Assembly (NCBI GenBank): GCA_017442315.1
Contig: JAFRZX010000107.1
Location: 1-64,000, forward strand
Reading direction: 5' to 3'
From: Bacteroidales bacterium
GTDB taxonomy: Bacteria > Bacteroidota > Bacteroidia > Bacteroidales > UBA932
DNA: 64,000 nt
Part shown: positions 34,305 through 44,025 of the stretch, piece after piece
Position numbering within the stretch: the stretch's first letter is position 1
Layout: each line of letters begins with the position of its first letter
Notes under the pieces: model-generated
Told to the model about the DNA's origin: nothing
Database searches by the model: none
The model's input: only the letters and a program-made list of their open reading frames with translations
Position numbers and translations under genes: made by a program

Positions 34305-36422
34305 CTACTCCACTGTCTTCAGATATTTCTTCCAGAAATCGTGATTGGCATTGAGGAAATGTTCTCCCTGATAGCCACGATAACCGTGCATTCCGTCTGG
34401 ATAAATCATCAATTCAAACTTCTTTCCTTTTCTATGCATCTGATCCACAAGCAGAAGGGTGTTCTGATGATGCACATTATCGTCTCCGGTGCCATGTGTA
34501 AGTTTCAGCATGACATTTCCTCCTGCAACATCTATGGAATCACCTTTGTATGATGCAGGGTAACCGTCTACATATTCAAGGACCCTTGCCACCCTATAAC
34601 CTTCCGGATTATTCTGAGGTGTATCCATATAACGTTCCGTATAGTGAGAATCATATAATGCCCAATCATACACACCGCCTCCAGCTATTCCAAAATGAAA
34701 CCTATCCGGAGCCTGCATCAGAAGCATGCATGTCATTGTGCCCCCGAATGAAAAACCTTCCACGCCTATCTTATCAGCCTGCACATATTCAAGCGATGCC
34801 AGCCAGTCAGCCCAAGCACAGAAATCCTTCACCTCCCAGACTGTAAGCTGTCGGTATATCATATCCAGTCCGGCACGTCCGTTATGTCCAGCTGCCCTTG
34901 GGTCAACTGTTATCTGTATTATTCCATTATCTGAATACCACTGATTGGCCTGCGAAGGCATCACCCAACGGTCCCGTACCATTGGAGTATCCGGACCACC
35001 GTATATATCCACATGCACCGGATATTTTTCAGAAGGATCGAAATTCTTAGGGTACACTATCATACCCGGTAGTGTAAAGCCGTCATCAGTAGTAATCTGT
35101 ACAAGTTCGCCCAATGCATATTCAGACGGATCATAATCAGGGCCTTTCATATCCGACACTATCATGCATGTCCTCCCCTCTGTCATCAATGCCTCTGCAA
35201 CAGAAAACACACCTACACGCACAGGAGTTTTCGTATTGGATATTGATGCGACAAAATATTTGCCGTCCGGAGAGAACACAACTCCGGTGACATTATATTC
35301 AGGATCGGTCAAAGGCTTTATAATCCCCTTTCTGTCAACCCTGTACAACGCATGCTTTGCCACGCCATCTCTTTTAGCCGTAAAAAATACATTTCCCTTT
35401 TCCTCATCGACAAGCACGATAGAAACATCCCAGTTAGGTCCGTCTGTAAGTCGTCTGAAAACTCTTCCATCATATGAAAGGAAATATATCTGCTGCCATC
35501 CTGTCTCAAATTCACGGACCATGTAAAGGCCTTTATCCGTAAAACGGACACCATCAAACCAATTAAGCCAGGTCTTGTAAGATTCATTGTACACATGTCT
35601 TGCGGAACCGTCGCACACATTGACCGCATACAGATCTATGGTATTCTGAAGACGTGGCATGCGGGCGATGAAGAACTCTTTTGAATCCGGGCTCCAGAAG
35701 GGAATGCCGAAATACTGGTCCTCGGATGAATCAAAATCAGCCCATACTATCTCACATCCGGAGGATGTTTCACAATCAAGATCTGCAATTCCTATCCTCA
35801 CCTGCGGATTGGTCTGTCCAGCCTTGGGATACTTTGTCTGGCTCAGAGATCCACCTGGCCCCATATCAGTCACCTTAGGACTTTGCGACTGTACTTCAGT
35901 ACGGTCATATGCCGAATAGATCGGAAACATCGGCACATGGGTATTATCGAAACGGTAAAAGCCTATCTTCCTGCTGTCCAGAGACCACCAGAACGCCCTA
36001 TATCTTGAAGGACGTCCGAAAATTTCCTCATAATACACCCATGATGCATAGCCGTTAAGTATGACGTCTGATCCATCATACGTCAGTCTCATCTGCCTGC
36101 CGTCAGAGATCCTCACGACATACAGGTCATTATCCTTGGTATAGGCCAGCATGGTTGAATCCGGCGAATATGTAAGATTCACTGCACCTTCCGGCTTTAC
36201 AGGGAAATCACAGAACTTCGCAGGAGCAGACACACCATACGTTCTCTTTCCATTTACAGCATTTACAGAAAATGCAGACGTGTCGGCAAAAGTAGCGTCA
36301 TAACTGAACATTACTTCAGTCTTACCGACCCATTTCCATGCAGCTGGGATATCATTGAACTGCTGAGCCTTAGCTCCACAAATAAAAGTCAGCAAAAAGG
36401 CGACTATAAACAATCTTCTCAT
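34305..36422 (-). CDS. S9-family dipeptidyl peptidase IV
   Basis: This 705-residue exported serine peptidase starts MRRLFIVAFLLTFICGAKAQ (signal peptide). An N-terminal eight-bladed beta-propeller (residues 35-470) has WSPDSKEFFIARMPR and SPDGKYFVAS. The catalytic domain follows: GFSFGGTMTCMLL with the nucleophile, Asp in LTHGTGDDNVHHQN and His in YPDGMHGYRG. The propeller also has WVYYEEIFGR, with the paired glutamates that bind the free N-terminus of substrate. It releases Xaa-Pro/Ala dipeptides in the periplasm. It is the last gene of the run with trkH, lying 16 bases after the helicase. Confidence 0.93.
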   Translation of the reverse strand: MRRLFIVAFLLTFICGAKAQQFNDIPAAWKWVGKTEVMFSYDATFADTSAFSVNAVNGKRTYGVSAPAKFCDFPVKPEGAVNLTYSPDSTMLAYTKDNDLYVVRISDGRQMRLTYDGSDVILNGYASWVYYEEIFGRPSRYRAFWWSLDSRKIGFYRFDNTHVPMFPIYSAYDRTEVQSQSPKVTDMGPGGSLSQTKYPKAGQTNPQVRIGIADLDCETSSGCEIVWADFDSSEDQYFGIPFWSPDSKEFFIARMPRLQNTIDLYAVNVCDGSARHVYNESYKTWLNWFDGVRFTDKGLYMVREFETGWQQIYFLSYDGRVFRRLTDGPNWDVSIVLVDEEKGNVFFTAKRDGVAKHALYRVDRKGIIKPLTDPEYNVTGVVFSPDGKYFVASISNTKTPVRVGVFSVAEALMTEGRTCMIVSDMKGPDYDPSEYALGELVQITTDDGFTLPGMIVYPKNFDPSEKYPVHVDIYGGPDTPMVRDRWVMPSQANQWYSDNGIIQITVDPRAAGHNGRAGLDMIYRQLTVWEVKDFCAWADWLASLEYVQADKIGVEGFSFGGTMTCMLLMQAPDRFHFGIAGGGVYDWALYDSHYTERYMDTPQNNPEGYRVARVLEYVDGYPASYKGDSIDVAGGNVMLKLTHGTGDDNVHHQNTLLLVDQMHRKGKKFELMIYPDGMHGYRGYQGEHFLNANHDFWKKYLKTVE

Positions 36423-36437
36423 ATACATCACTCACAA

Positions 36438-37880
36438 TTATGCAAACAACTCATCTTTGAAATTGACAAGATAAACCTTTTCCACTGCACGTGTAATTGC
36501 AGTATAAAGCCACTTCAGGTCGTCGACGGTCAATTCGTCCTGCCAGAACGCATTGTCGATGAACACGCATTTCCACTGTCCGCCCTGGGACTTATGACAT
36601 GTGACAGCATTGGCATATTTCAGCTGCAATGCATTGAAATATTTGTCTTCACGTACAGCTTCATATCTTTTCTTCTTGGAAGTCAGATGAGAATAGTCCT
36701 CATTCACCCCGGCATAGAGGGCATTAGACTGTTCGTATGTCAATGACGCACTCTCTGACTCCAAAGTATCCAATATAACTTTTGCCGTTATCTCCTGATC
36801 ATCATAATCCGGGAAAGAAATCCTTGCCTCAGCGAAATGAAGACCATATCTTTCTTCAAACTTCGATATCTTCAGCAGTTTTGCTATATCGCCATTGGCG
36901 ATGTAATCCATACCACTCACACCATCAAGGAACTGGTAACAGTTCTTTACTATCATAAGCTTGTCACCCTTGACAAGCTTCTCTTCCTTGAACTGAACCG
37001 TGGCTCTTATACCCATATTATATTTTATTGCCCTCCTGTTTGAACGGCAAAGTATCACCGTTTCATCTTCACCGTATCTGGAATACGCATCAGATATACT
37101 CTCAATCAGATCTCCTCCACCTATACGGATGATATCATCAAATGGCTCCGTTTCAAGTCCTAGACTACAGGCATCAATAATTCCTGCCCCATAATCAGAC
37201 TCCGATATCAACTTTCGTAAAATGGTGGCATTATGCAATATCCCGGACTGTCTCTGCTGCCTTACAACAGTGGTAAGCTCCGTAAAAAGCGTTCCCCCCA
37301 TCATTGCCATATAATCACGCAGAAGTGCAGGAGAAGCATCAAGACCCACAGGAGGCAACTGGGCTGAATCTCCTATAAGGATCAGCTTGCACTCTACGCC
37401 GGAACGGATAAAAGTCACAAGGTCTTCAAGAAGATTTCCTGAACCGAAGGAAGTAGTTGACTGCTGCTGACCTGCATCTATGCCTATCAAAGACACCTCA
37501 TCTACAATGAAAAGAGCCTCTTTATCTTTATTGGGAGCAAGCGTAAACTGACCGAATCCGTCACCGCCTACCGATTTCTGACGATATATACGCTTATGTA
37601 TGGTATAAGCCGGCTGTCCCGCATATGAAGAAAGTACTTTTGCCGCCCTTCCGGTAGGAGCAAGAAGAATACACTTTGTCTTGAATTCAGTAAGAGTCGA
37701 TATCACAGAAGAAATGGCTGTAGTCTTTCCCGTACCTGCGTATCCATTCACCACAAGAATATCGTCATCATCTGAAGATACAAAGTCCGCGACAGTCCGC
37801 AACATAGACTCCTGACATGAAGTAGGAGCATGATGAAGGCGGGAAATGAACTCTGAATACAAGAAATCGCTTCTACCCAT
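36438..37880 (-). CDS. Dda/RecD-like ATP-dependent DNA helicase
   Basis: This 480-residue cytoplasmic superfamily 1B helicase has Walker A (LVVNGYAGTGKTTAISSVIS), a DEV box (LFIVDEVSLIGIDAG), motif III (LILIGDSAQLPPVG), and a C-terminal domain with VTCHKSQGGQWKCVFIDNAF and LKWLYTAITRAVEKVYLVN. It is much shorter than RecD2, and close to T4 Dda. A DNA-repair role is probable. The start codon overlaps the trkH stop by one base (TAATG). Confidence 0.88.
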   Translation of the reverse strand: MGRSDFLYSEFISRLHHAPTSCQESMLRTVADFVSSDDDDILVVNGYAGTGKTTAISSVISTLTEFKTKCILLAPTGRAAKVLSSYAGQPAYTIHKRIYRQKSVGGDGFGQFTLAPNKDKEALFIVDEVSLIGIDAGQQQSTTSFGSGNLLEDLVTFIRSGVECKLILIGDSAQLPPVGLDASPALLRDYMAMMGGTLFTELTTVVRQQRQSGILHNATILRKLISESDYGAGIIDACSLGLETEPFDDIIRIGGGDLIESISDAYSRYGEDETVILCRSNRRAIKYNMGIRATVQFKEEKLVKGDKLMIVKNCYQFLDGVSGMDYIANGDIAKLLKISKFEERYGLHFAEARISFPDYDDQEITAKVILDTLESESASLTYEQSNALYAGVNEDYSHLTSKKKRYEAVREDKYFNALQLKYANAVTCHKSQGGQWKCVFIDNAFWQDELTVDDLKWLYTAITRAVEKVYLVNFKDELFA

Positions 37881-39331
37881 TATCTTCCCTTATTAAACAA
37901 CATGGATATCACTATGAATATCGGATAGATTTCAAGACGGCCTAAAAACATATCAAAAGACCAGATAAGTTTTGCAGCAGCTGGCTGGGATGAATAATTG
38001 CAGAGGCTGCCGAGTTCAGCAACGCCAGGTCCCACACTGCCGACAGACGCGATTACCCCAGAGACAGCATCTGACACATCCACACCGCACAACATCACGC
38101 ATGCAATGGAAACAAGAATGACAAGCATGTATATCACCACATACATCATTACATCAGTTACTGTCTTTTCTGTAAGAAGCTGTCCCCCAAGACGCACATG
38201 TGAAACAGAAGATGGATGCAGCCTATGCTTGACCTCATTTACTATAGCCTTCATTGATATCACCAGTCTGTCTGCCTTGATACCTCCTGCCGTAGAACCT
38301 GAACATCCGCACTGAAGGGAAGCAAATATTAGGATGAAAGATATTATCCAAGGCCATTGGGAATTGTCACAATTGGCAAAACCTGTGGTAGACATATAGC
38401 TGACCACGTTGAATGAAGCATCCAGAAATGCATTTCCCCACGAATCATATCCTCCGGCACGCATAAGTCCGATGGCGGAAACAATACTCAACACGATCAT
38501 GGACGAAAAGTAATATTTTACCACAGTATTGTTCAAGGGCTTGAATGATCTGGTGGCAAACATCGAATAGATCAGTCCGAAATGCATGGCGGACACAGCC
38601 ATGAAAACCATCACTATGACATCAATAAGTACAGAATCGTAGTATGCTATCGACAAGTTCCTGGTACTGAATCCTCCTGTGGAAACAATGCTGAACGAAT
38701 GATTCAATGCATCAAAAAAAGACATACCGCCAGCCCATAATGCAATGAACGACAGTAATGTCAGACCTACATACACCCTGGTTATGACCCAAACGACCTT
38801 GGTGGATTTATAACGATATCCTTCCTTTGAAAGTGAAGACAGTTCCATATTGGTGAGTTTCAGGCGGTAAGGACTGGCATCAGGCATTACTAGGAGAAGA
38901 AACACAACTACACCTAAACCTCCTATATAATGAGTCGAAGACCTCCAGAACAAAAGGCTGTCCGGCAGGACTTCCACATCATTCAATATGGTAGCTCCTG
39001 TAGTTGTATATCCTGACACACTCTCAAACCATGCATTCACCAATGTGAACTCTCCACCCCAAAGTACATATGGCAGCATGCCGAAAATAAAAGACAGCAG
39101 CCATGAAAGCACTATTGTAAGGTATCCGTCTCTTAGCGACAGCGGCTGGGCCTTACGGACAAAGATAAAAGGGAATGCACCAACAATCAGAGTGACCATG
39201 AAACTGATCAGCAAAGGGCTAAATGCTGAATCAAATCCATTGATGACTGACACGACTATGGACAGAAACATAAACAAGGCACTGACAAGCAAGGCCTTGC
39301 CCACATTAAGTGAAATGGCCTTTACATTCAT
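37880..39331 (-). CDS. trkH: TrkH-type potassium channel subunit
   Basis: TrkH is the inner-membrane pore of the Trk/Ktr K+ uptake system, gated by the cytoplasmic NAD-binding TrkA. At 483 residues it has family length with four pore repeats: YTTTGATIL, FSIVSTGGFSTRN, YMSTTGFANCD and ASVGSVGPGV, i.e. the glycine filters. No trkA gene is adjacent. Its start overlaps by four bases (ATGA) the stop of a HAMP-type membrane protein, an unusual partner, suggesting coexpression. Confidence 0.93.
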   Translation of the reverse strand: MNVKAISLNVGKALLVSALFMFLSIVVSVINGFDSAFSPLLISFMVTLIVGAFPFIFVRKAQPLSLRDGYLTIVLSWLLSFIFGMLPYVLWGGEFTLVNAWFESVSGYTTTGATILNDVEVLPDSLLFWRSSTHYIGGLGVVVFLLLVMPDASPYRLKLTNMELSSLSKEGYRYKSTKVVWVITRVYVGLTLLSFIALWAGGMSFFDALNHSFSIVSTGGFSTRNLSIAYYDSVLIDVIVMVFMAVSAMHFGLIYSMFATRSFKPLNNTVVKYYFSSMIVLSIVSAIGLMRAGGYDSWGNAFLDASFNVVSYMSTTGFANCDNSQWPWIISFILIFASLQCGCSGSTAGGIKADRLVISMKAIVNEVKHRLHPSSVSHVRLGGQLLTEKTVTDVMMYVVIYMLVILVSIACVMLCGVDVSDAVSGVIASVGSVGPGVAELGSLCNYSSQPAAAKLIWSFDMFLGRLEIYPIFIVISMLFNKGR

Positions 39332-40125
39332 TCCTCATTCATTTTTTCATGTTCATCCTTCAATGACTTGATACGTTTCTTCAATTCCAGATTCTCTTCA
39401 ATAAGCTCCGTTATTCCTTCATTGATATTGGCGAGCTGGTCGTCACCATCGAAAGTATTGCTATAACGTCTTCCCAATGAACGGTAATTATCAACTCCAT
39501 CTGAAATCTTCATTATAGGGCGTACGTAATAAGTCGTAATGAAATATCCCAACAATAACACAAGCAGAAGCCCTGCTCCCACTGATACGACACCGGGAAT
39601 GATACTTCTGTAAAAACCGGCATCGAAATCTGAGGAATTGGTCTTCAGTTCATTGTAAATAGCCTCATTCAGCACCGCAATATATCTTCTCAACTTATTG
39701 TAAGATGGCTGAAGACTTCCGAAAAACCACTCCCTCACATTCGCGGTATCTGCGAGAAATATCTCATCAAATTTCAAGGAAGTCCTTATATATTCGTTTA
39801 AAGATGACTCCAGCATATCCAGCATAGGCACGGTGTTCTGTGATGTGACTGCCGACCTCAAGGAATCCATCTGAGCATCGAATACATTCATATCAAGCTC
39901 CGGCATAAGAGACACATCATTCTGAAGAACCACCGCAAGCATCTGAAGATTATACTCCTGAGTCATGCCGGCAAGCTTCTGGGACAAGTTTATGCTTTTG
40001 ATATCCGATGCTATCAATTCTGAGACATAATTGCTCATCCTGCGATATTCCAATATAGATATCACACCTGACAACAGCAAAATAGCAGCTATCGATCCAA
40101 GACCAAGAAACAGTTTACGTAGCAT
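39328..40125 (-). CDS. Membrane protein with four-helix-bundle sensor and HAMP-like region
   Basis: This 265-residue protein has an N-terminal membrane helix (KLFLGLGSIAAILLLSGVIS), about 155 residues of charged helices outside the membrane, a second helix (GVVSVGAGLLLVLLLGYFIT), then YYVRPIMKISDGVDNYRSLG, a HAMP-like linker, and a coiled-coil end (LELKKRIKSLKDEHEKMNEE). That is the architecture of chemoreceptor/sensor-kinase input parts, but no output domain follows. It overlaps trkH by 4 bases. It may sense a signal and act on TrkH or another partner; I do not know a described function. Confidence 0.75.
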   Translation of the reverse strand: MLRKLFLGLGSIAAILLLSGVISILEYRRMSNYVSELIASDIKSINLSQKLAGMTQEYNLQMLAVVLQNDVSLMPELDMNVFDAQMDSLRSAVTSQNTVPMLDMLESSLNEYIRTSLKFDEIFLADTANVREWFFGSLQPSYNKLRRYIAVLNEAIYNELKTNSSDFDAGFYRSIIPGVVSVGAGLLLVLLLGYFITTYYVRPIMKISDGVDNYRSLGRRYSNTFDGDDQLANINEGITELIEENLELKKRIKSLKDEHEKMNEE

Positions 40126-40148
40126 TTCATTTTTGTTTTCACAAGCGA

Positions 40149-40156
40149 CAAATATA
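40149..40156 (-). promoter_or_regulatory. Bacteroidota -7 box TATATTTG (minus), HAMP-trkH operon
   Basis: It matches TAnnTTTG on the minus strand, 24 bases before the start at 40125. Confidence 0.5.
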
Positions 40157-40178
40157 CAAATTTTATCAGGTATATTCG

Positions 40179-40186
40179 TATATTTG
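40179..40186 (+). promoter_or_regulatory. Bacteroidota -7 box TATATTTG, GH95 gene
   Basis: It matches TAnnTTTG on the plus strand, 59 bases before the fucosidase start. Confidence 0.45.
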
Positions 40187-40245
40187 ACAATTGAAACTCA
40201 TCATTAAGTGATGCACGTCATTTTTTCATACATACCAAAGACTAA

Positions 40246-42585
40246 ATGAGACTCTTTTACGCTATACAGTACATTATTCTTCTGATTGTCCTCACTACCT
40301 CATGCAGCAGGACATATAACCAGAAAACTGACCCGGAGCATACTTTATGGTATGAACATCCTGCACGTTCTTGGGAAGAGACACTGCCATTGGGAAACGG
40401 AAGACTTGGAATGATGCCAGACGGCGGCATACAGCATGAAATACTTACCCTCAACGAGATATCCATGTGGAGTGGAAGCGAAGCGGATTATGCCAATCCC
40501 GATGCAGCTGAAAGCCTGAAAGAGATCAGAGAACTGCTTCTTGAAGGCAGAAACCACGAAGCCCAGGAAGTTATGTACAATAGATTCGTGCCTCACAAAC
40601 CATCTGACGGGGGGACATACGGAGGTTATCAGACTTTAGGTGATCTTTTTATCAGACACAATATTCCTGAAAACGAAGAAATCAGTTCATATAAAAGACA
40701 GCTAGATCTGAAGAATGCTACAGCATCAACAGAATTCAGATGCGGAAACATCAGATACAGTCGCTCATATCATGTCGCCAGAGAAGCCGACGTCATGATA
40801 ATCGGTCTGAAAGGTTCAGAAAAAGCATCACTTGATTTTGAATTTGAGATTACGCGCAAGGAAAGGTCCTCAACATCTGCATGCAATGACGGCATGCTGT
40901 TCATGCATGGTATTCTGGACAGCGGTACAGATGCACCTGGAACCGGGTATGCGGCATATGCAAAAGTCATAACGGCAGGAGTAAAAGCCACCTCTGAGAT
41001 TGTTAGTCCTTATGAAGGTACTCCATTCATAAAAGTCAGTTCCGCAGACAAAGCCTGGATAATAATTTCTGCTGCGACAAGCTATTTTGAGAAAGACAAG
41101 TATAGGGAAGCTGCCATTGGACATGTTAATTCCATCTGCACACCGAAAGACATTAGAAAGGCTGTGAAGCAAAGTCAGAAGACGCACCAAAGCATGTACG
41201 ACAGGGCGGGCATAAGTTTCATTACAGATAAGAAAGAATACAGAACACAGCATCCGGAGGCTTGGATGCCTACCGATAAAAGACTTTACAGTTATGCAGC
41301 AGGTGCTCAAGACAATGCCTTAGCTGCCCTATATTACCATTACGGACGATATCTGCTCATATCCAGCACCCGAATCGGCAGTCTTCCCCCGAACCTGCAA
41401 GGTTTATGGGCTAACACATACCAGACTCCATGGAACGGTGATTACCACACGAACATAAATGTACAGATGAACCACTGGATAGCCGAACAAGGCAATCTTT
41501 CGGAACTTCATCTGCCTCTTACCGAACTTGTATTGAGAATGATCCCAAGCGGCAGGAAGACAGCAAAAGACTTCTATGGCAGAGATGCAAGAGGATGGGT
41601 CCAGCATATGATGACAAATGTCTGGAACTTCACCGCCCCAGGAGAACATCCGTCATGGGGAGCGACAAACACCGGAGGAGCATGGCTATGCGCCCATCTA
41701 TGGGAGCATTATCTCTACACCATGGACAAGAAATATCTTGAAAGAGTATATCCGGCATTAGAAGGAGCCTCACGTTTCTTCCTTTCCACTATGATAACAG
41801 AGCCAAAGAACGGATATCTCGTAACCGGTCCCACTTCATCTCCTGAAAACGAATTCATCTGCAACGGCAAGAAAGTAAGCATCTGCATAGGTCCCACCAT
41901 GGATACCCAGCTAGTCAGAGAGTTGTTCAGCAACACGATAAATGCTGCCGGGATATTGGAACTTAAAGACAGCAAAGCTCTGACAGACTCATTGTCTACT
42001 GCATTACGACAACTGGCACCACATAGAATCAGCAGCAACGGATATCTGATGGAATGGCTTGAAGATTATCAGGAAGCCGACATCCATCACAGACATGTAT
42101 CACATTTATACGGACTTTATCCAGGCAATCAGATCACACCATCCGGAACTCCGGATCTGGCTCATGCCTGCAAGGTTACCTTGAACAGAAGAGGAGACGA
42201 AGCCACCGGATGGAGCAGAGCTTGGAAGCTTAACTTCTGGGCAAGATTAGGAGATGGAGACAGGGCATTGAAACTGCTAAGGAGCCTTCTGAGTCCTGCA
42301 TGTGAAGATGGCATAGCCAGTCAGCATATAAGCGGCACATATCCTAATCTTTTCTGCTCACACCCTCCTTTCCAGATAGACGGGAATTTCGGAGGAGCTG
42401 CCGGAATAGGAGAAATGCTGCTTCAAAGCCATGAAGGATTCATAAACCCTCTGCCAGCTCTTCCAGAAGAATGGAGCGAAGGAAGATTATGGGGTTTCAA
42501 GGTAAGAGGCGGAGCTGTTGCAGACCTGGAATGGAAAGACGGCAAAGTCACCTCAATGAAAGTAAAGGAGAACGTCAGAGAGTAA
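40246..42585 (+). CDS. GH95 alpha-L-fucosidase/galactosidase lipoprotein
   Basis: This 779-residue secreted enzyme has a signal peptide with lipobox (LLIVLTTSCSRTYN). The N-terminal beta domain opens with WYEHPARSWEETLPLGNGRL and holds LNEISMWSG. The (alpha/alpha)6 barrel has the catalytic-site phrases HTNINVQMNHWIAEQGNLSE, TGPTSSPENEF (acid Glu) and FQIDGNFGGAAGIGEMLLQS (Asp). These are GH95 signatures. It would remove fucose (or alpha-L-galactose) from host or plant glycans at the cell surface. No SusC/SusD genes are adjacent, so it stands alone. The stop overlaps the converging hydrolase gene by 11 bases. Confidence 0.9.
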   Translation: MRLFYAIQYIILLIVLTTSCSRTYNQKTDPEHTLWYEHPARSWEETLPLGNGRLGMMPDGGIQHEILTLNEISMWSGSEADYANPDAAESLKEIRELLLEGRNHEAQEVMYNRFVPHKPSDGGTYGGYQTLGDLFIRHNIPENEEISSYKRQLDLKNATASTEFRCGNIRYSRSYHVAREADVMIIGLKGSEKASLDFEFEITRKERSSTSACNDGMLFMHGILDSGTDAPGTGYAAYAKVITAGVKATSEIVSPYEGTPFIKVSSADKAWIIISAATSYFEKDKYREAAIGHVNSICTPKDIRKAVKQSQKTHQSMYDRAGISFITDKKEYRTQHPEAWMPTDKRLYSYAAGAQDNALAALYYHYGRYLLISSTRIGSLPPNLQGLWANTYQTPWNGDYHTNINVQMNHWIAEQGNLSELHLPLTELVLRMIPSGRKTAKDFYGRDARGWVQHMMTNVWNFTAPGEHPSWGATNTGGAWLCAHLWEHYLYTMDKKYLERVYPALEGASRFFLSTMITEPKNGYLVTGPTSSPENEFICNGKKVSICIGPTMDTQLVRELFSNTINAAGILELKDSKALTDSLSTALRQLAPHRISSNGYLMEWLEDYQEADIHHRHVSHLYGLYPGNQITPSGTPDLAHACKVTLNRRGDEATGWSRAWKLNFWARLGDGDRALKLLRSLLSPACEDGIASQHISGTYPNLFCSHPPFQIDGNFGGAAGIGEMLLQSHEGFINPLPALPEEWSEGRLWGFKVRGGAVADLEWKDGKVTSMKVKENVRE

Positions 42586-43372
42586 ACAACACAGAAGGAT
42601 ACTGTCTTGGAAGGCATCTCAACGCGACTGTTCCATTTTCCGCACCTACATCCTTCAATGCAGCTGCCGATGCCTTATAAGCCAGATCATGTGTATTGTT
42701 GTTTTCACTCAGATGACACAGGAATATATTCTTCAGCCCAGGATGCCAGAAACGACGTATGGATGAAGCACATTCATCATTGCTCAGATGTCCGCATCCC
42801 TGCACTATCCTCATTTTAAGTTCATATGTATATGGTCCGGACATGAGCATATCCATATCATAGTTCGACTCCACGACCACGGTATCTGCAGCACGTGCAA
42901 ATTCTACAGCTTCATCTGTCATACGTCCGATATCCGTCATTATCACAAACTTATATCCCTCAATATCAATAGCATAACCTACCGTCTGAGTAGCATCATG
43001 AGGAATTGTGAAATAACGTATCTTCATTCCTGCCACATCATTCCACTGCCCTTCGGCAAGAATCCGTCTGCAGGGACCAATGGTAGAAGCCGTGAAAGTA
43101 TGCCTGGCAAGTGCGTCATGAATAGGTCTTGAGGTATATACCGGCTTATGCAAACGTTTGCAGAACGATCCAAGATGACGAATATGATCAAGATGGTCAT
43201 GCGTGACAAGAACTGCAGAAACAGTATCCATATCAAGCCCATTCTCCAGAAAAGACTTCTTAAGACGCCGCAGACTCACTCCTGCATCTATGACAACTGC
43301 TCCTTTGTCTGATCCAAGATAATAGCAGTTCCCGCAACTGCCACTGGAAAAACTCATAAACCTGACCATCAT
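42575..43372 (-). CDS. Metallo-beta-lactamase-fold hydrolase, WalJ/YycJ type
   Basis: This 265-residue cytoplasmic protein starts RFMSFSSGSCGNCYYLGSDK and has the metal motif AVLVTHDHLDHIRHLGSFCK, DIGRMTDE and CGHLSNDECASSIRRF. The SGSCGNC start with VTHDHxDH is typical of YycJ/WalJ-like proteins, whose proposed role is nuclease or phosphodiesterase activity in cell-wall or DNA metabolism. Its start overlaps the HAD gene by 4 bases (ATGA), so it is translated with it. Confidence 0.85.
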   Translation of the reverse strand: MMVRFMSFSSGSCGNCYYLGSDKGAVVIDAGVSLRRLKKSFLENGLDMDTVSAVLVTHDHLDHIRHLGSFCKRLHKPVYTSRPIHDALARHTFTASTIGPCRRILAEGQWNDVAGMKIRYFTIPHDATQTVGYAIDIEGYKFVIMTDIGRMTDEAVEFARAADTVVVESNYDMDMLMSGPYTYELKMRIVQGCGHLSNDECASSIRRFWHPGLKNIFLCHLSENNNTHDLAYKASAAALKDVGAENGTVALRCLPRQYPSVLFTL

Positions 43373-44025
43373 TCGTTCTCCATCACATTGATAGACCTGT
43401 CATCCAGAGCATCTGCCAGCAAAGCACACAGATCAGAACCCGGTTCATAATATATGGCATGCATCCCAGCCTCTATAGCTCCATCAACGTTACGCTGGGA
43501 ATCATCAATAAACAGCATCTGTCCACCAGAAAGTCCAATTTTTTCCATGACTGCCCTATAGAAGGCCTTCGAGGGTTTCAGTGCCTTCATCTTAAAGGAA
43601 AAGAAACATTCCTTGAATATATCCTCCAAAGGGATTCCTGCATCTGAAAACATTGCAGCTGAACATGGAAGGCAGATCTCATTGTTATTACTTAGCATAT
43701 ACAGGTCATATCTTCCAGCCAATCTCTTAAGAAGTTCCACCTTGTATGGTTCTATACCGACAAGTATATGCCACATAGCCTCATCCACATCAGAGGCTGA
43801 TGTTCCCGGACGCGAGTCAGCAAGTACTATGTTACGGAATTCATCTGCAGAAAGCCGCCCCTCCTCAAGATCGCCATAAATGCCTTTCTGATGGCATGCA
43901 TCTATTATTTCGTCTATCTTATGATATCCTAAATTCTTTTTAAATGCATCCTTGCAACCCTGTATATCAAGATCGACAAGAACACCTCCCATGTCAAATA
44001 TTATAGCTTCAGTCTTCATCTTCAC
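43369..44025 (-). CDS. HAD-family phosphatase (YihX-like)
   Basis: This 218-residue cytoplasmic hydrolase has motif I IIFDMGGVLVDLD, motif II YDLMLSNNNE-like (LYMLSNNNE), motif III lysine in FFSFKMKALKPSKAFYRAVM and motif IV MLFIDDSQRNVDGA. In motif I Gly replaces the second Asp, as in the YihX branch, which hydrolyses alpha-glucose-1-phosphate; the substrate here is unknown. An alternative ATG is 44019. It overlaps both the TPR gene upstream and the hydrolase downstream. Confidence 0.85.
   Translation of the reverse strand: MKMKTEAIIFDMGGVLVDLDIQGCKDAFKKNLGYHKIDEIIDACHQKGIYGDLEEGRLSADEFRNIVLADSRPGTSASDVDEAMWHILVGIEPYKVELLKRLAGRYDLYMLSNNNEICLPCSAAMFSDAGIPLEDIFKECFFSFKMKALKPSKAFYRAVMEKIGLSGGQMLFIDDSQRNVDGAIEAGMHAIYYEPGSDLCALLADALDDRSINVMENE

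Noticed and set aside
43369..44025. HAD protein as catalytically dead because motif I lacks the second Asp
   Set aside because: Glycine at this place is normal in the YihX-like branch, so loss of activity is not implied.
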